Shown: positions 63,347 through 64,000 of the stretch, in pieces
Layout: the number at the start of each line of letters is the position of its first letter
Numbering within the stretch: the first letter of the stretch is position 1
From: Blastococcus sp. TF02A-26
GTDB taxonomy: Bacteria > Actinomycetota > Actinomycetes > Mycobacteriales > Geodermatophilaceae
Assembly: GCF_003319125.1 (NCBI RefSeq)
Contig: NZ_QOHG01000008.1
Location: 62,001 to 126,000, forward strand
Direction of reading: 5' to 3'
DNA length: 64,000 bases
Program-made: the position numbers and the translations under genes
The notes under the pieces: generated by a model
What the model saw: the letters and a program-made list of their open reading frames with translations, nothing else
Database searches by the model: none
What the model was told of the DNA's origin: nothing

Positions 63347-64000
63347 TCAGCGCGGGCGGAGGGTGTCCCGGAGCGCCTCGATGCCGCTGAACCGGGGTCG
63401 CCACCCCAGCTGCTCGCGGGCGCGGGCGGTGCTCATGATGACCGGCCGGCTGGCCGCCTCGACCCACTCGGCCGCGGGCGGGAGGAACGGCAGGCCGGCG
63501 ACCGCCCGGGCGGCCACCTGCGCGGGTCCGGCCGGCAGCGGCAGCGGGATCGCGCCGAACTCCCGGGCGACGTCGGCGGCGGTGAGGACCCCGTCGCCGG
63601 CGATGTTGTAGGCCCCGGGCGGACCGGCGGCGACCACGCAGAGCTGCAGCGCCTGGCCGACGTCCTCCTCGTGGATGAGCTGCAGCGGCAGCGCCGGGAC
63701 GGCGACCGGGACCGGCACCGGCAGCCGCCGGGGCCGGCCGAACAGTGCCCGGCCCAGGGGCGCCAGCGGGCCGGGCAGGACGTCCTTGGCGCCGACGACG
63801 TTCGGGCCGACGACGACCGGCGGCCGCAGCAGGTACAGCGCCATGTCGGGGGCCTTCTCGGCCTCCTCCGCCAGCAGATGCTCGAGCTCCGCCTTCTCCT
63901 GGGCGTAGAACAGCCGCGCGGCCGGGCGGACCGGCCAGTCCTCGTCCACCAGCTCGGGGGTGTCGGGGTGGAAGCCGTACGCGGCGACCGACGACGCGTA
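63347..64000 (-). CDS. NAD-dependent epimerase/dehydratase family protein, C-terminal part (N-terminus beyond window)
   Basis: The visible 217 residues enter with YASSVAAYGFHPDTPELVDEDWPV, the end of the Ser-Tyr-Lys active-site region, which fixes it as an extended SDR. The catalytic YxxxK appears as FYAQEKAELE. The domain continues RPPVVVGPNVVG, IHEEDVGQALQLCVVAAGPPGAYNIAGDG and ends EQLGWRPRFSGIEALRDTLRPR. The protein is likely an NAD-dependent sugar-nucleotide epimerase or atypical SDR; the Rossmann N-terminus lies past base 64000. It is convergent with the acyltransferase, 12 bases apart, and could belong to a surface-glycan pathway with it. Confidence 0.85.
   Translation of the reverse strand, partial: YASSVAAYGFHPDTPELVDEDWPVRPAARLFYAQEKAELEHLLAEEAEKAPDMALYLLRPPVVVGPNVVGAKDVLPGPLAPLGRALFGRPRRLPVPVPVAVPALPLQLIHEEDVGQALQLCVVAAGPPGAYNIAGDGVLTAADVAREFGAIPLPLPAGPAQVAARAVAGLPFLPPAAEWVEAASRPVIMSTARAREQLGWRPRFSGIEALRDTLRPR

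Overview
The window reads as chromosomal DNA of a high-GC actinobacterium, most likely of the Geodermatophilaceae type (Blastococcus/Geodermatophilus/Modestobacter). That placement is inference. It rests on very high GC, frequent GTG starts with 4-base GTGA gene overlaps, a mycofactocin-type dehydrogenase and MftD, a FasR-fabD-fabH-acpP-fabF-accD6 operon, a homodimeric aceE with a DUF3052 neighbour, and DUF3145 and DUF2505 proteins. No rRNA, CRISPR array or phage module is visible.

Region 1 (1-18,000) is a catabolic block for CoA-activated acids and alcohols. It holds three thiolases (one cut by the window edge), an aldehyde dehydrogenase, a DoxX-like membrane protein, a ferredoxin reductase, a mycofactocin-coupled SDR, two MaoC-type hydratases, an amidohydrolase, a class III CoA transferase, an ABM monooxygenase with an ArsR regulator, MftD, an enoyl-CoA hydratase-like protein, a TesB thioesterase and a TetR regulator. 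The mycofactocin-coupled dehydrogenase and MftD link the block to mycofactocin redox chemistry, although mftA/B/C/E/F are not here. A protein built of five tandem Cro/CI-type HTH domains sits between the TetR gene and the third thiolase.

Region 2 (18,000-30,376) is housekeeping and accessory: Nudix hydrolase, a DUF5872-like protein, an XRE-cupin regulator divergent from a thioredoxin-reductase-like flavoprotein and a methyltransferase, an esterase, hemerythrin, an acyl-CoA dehydrogenase, a DinB protein, a K+ channel with RCK domain, a Ser/Thr kinase with a downstream micro-ORF, DUF2505 and AlkD. Region 3 (30,373-32,842) is a small island inserted at the 3' end of a tRNA-Met gene. It is flanked by a 51-bp near-perfect duplication of the tRNA end and carries a lipoprotein and a frameshifted IS481-type element. 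Region 4 (33,174-37,397) has an M23 peptidase, a mycothiol-type DinB protein, a membrane diguanylate cyclase and DUF3145.

Region 5 (37,638-44,168, minus strand) is the FAS-II operon: fasR, then fabD (with an unusual lipoyl-like tail), fabH, acpP, fabF and accD6, with a 10+3+10 dyad in the fabD promoter region. Region 6 (44,214-53,823) holds a PAP2 phosphatase, a cupin, an M20 amidohydrolase and a CebR-type beta-glucoside uptake cluster (LacI regulator, binding protein, two permeases, ATPase, GH1 glucosidase). It separates fasR from aceE-DUF3052-ahpE (53,871-58,057), which adjoin each other in mycobacteria. Region 7 (58,122-64,000) has tRNA-Val, a thioesterase, two alpha/beta hydrolases, an OafA-type acyltransferase and a truncated NAD-dependent epimerase.

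Most convergent gene pairs end in long perfect hairpins, several from a recurring hairpin family. Start codons were chosen by Shine-Dalgarno spacing, GTGA/ATGA overlaps and family length. Nearly every gene has long antisense shadow ORFs, which are omitted.
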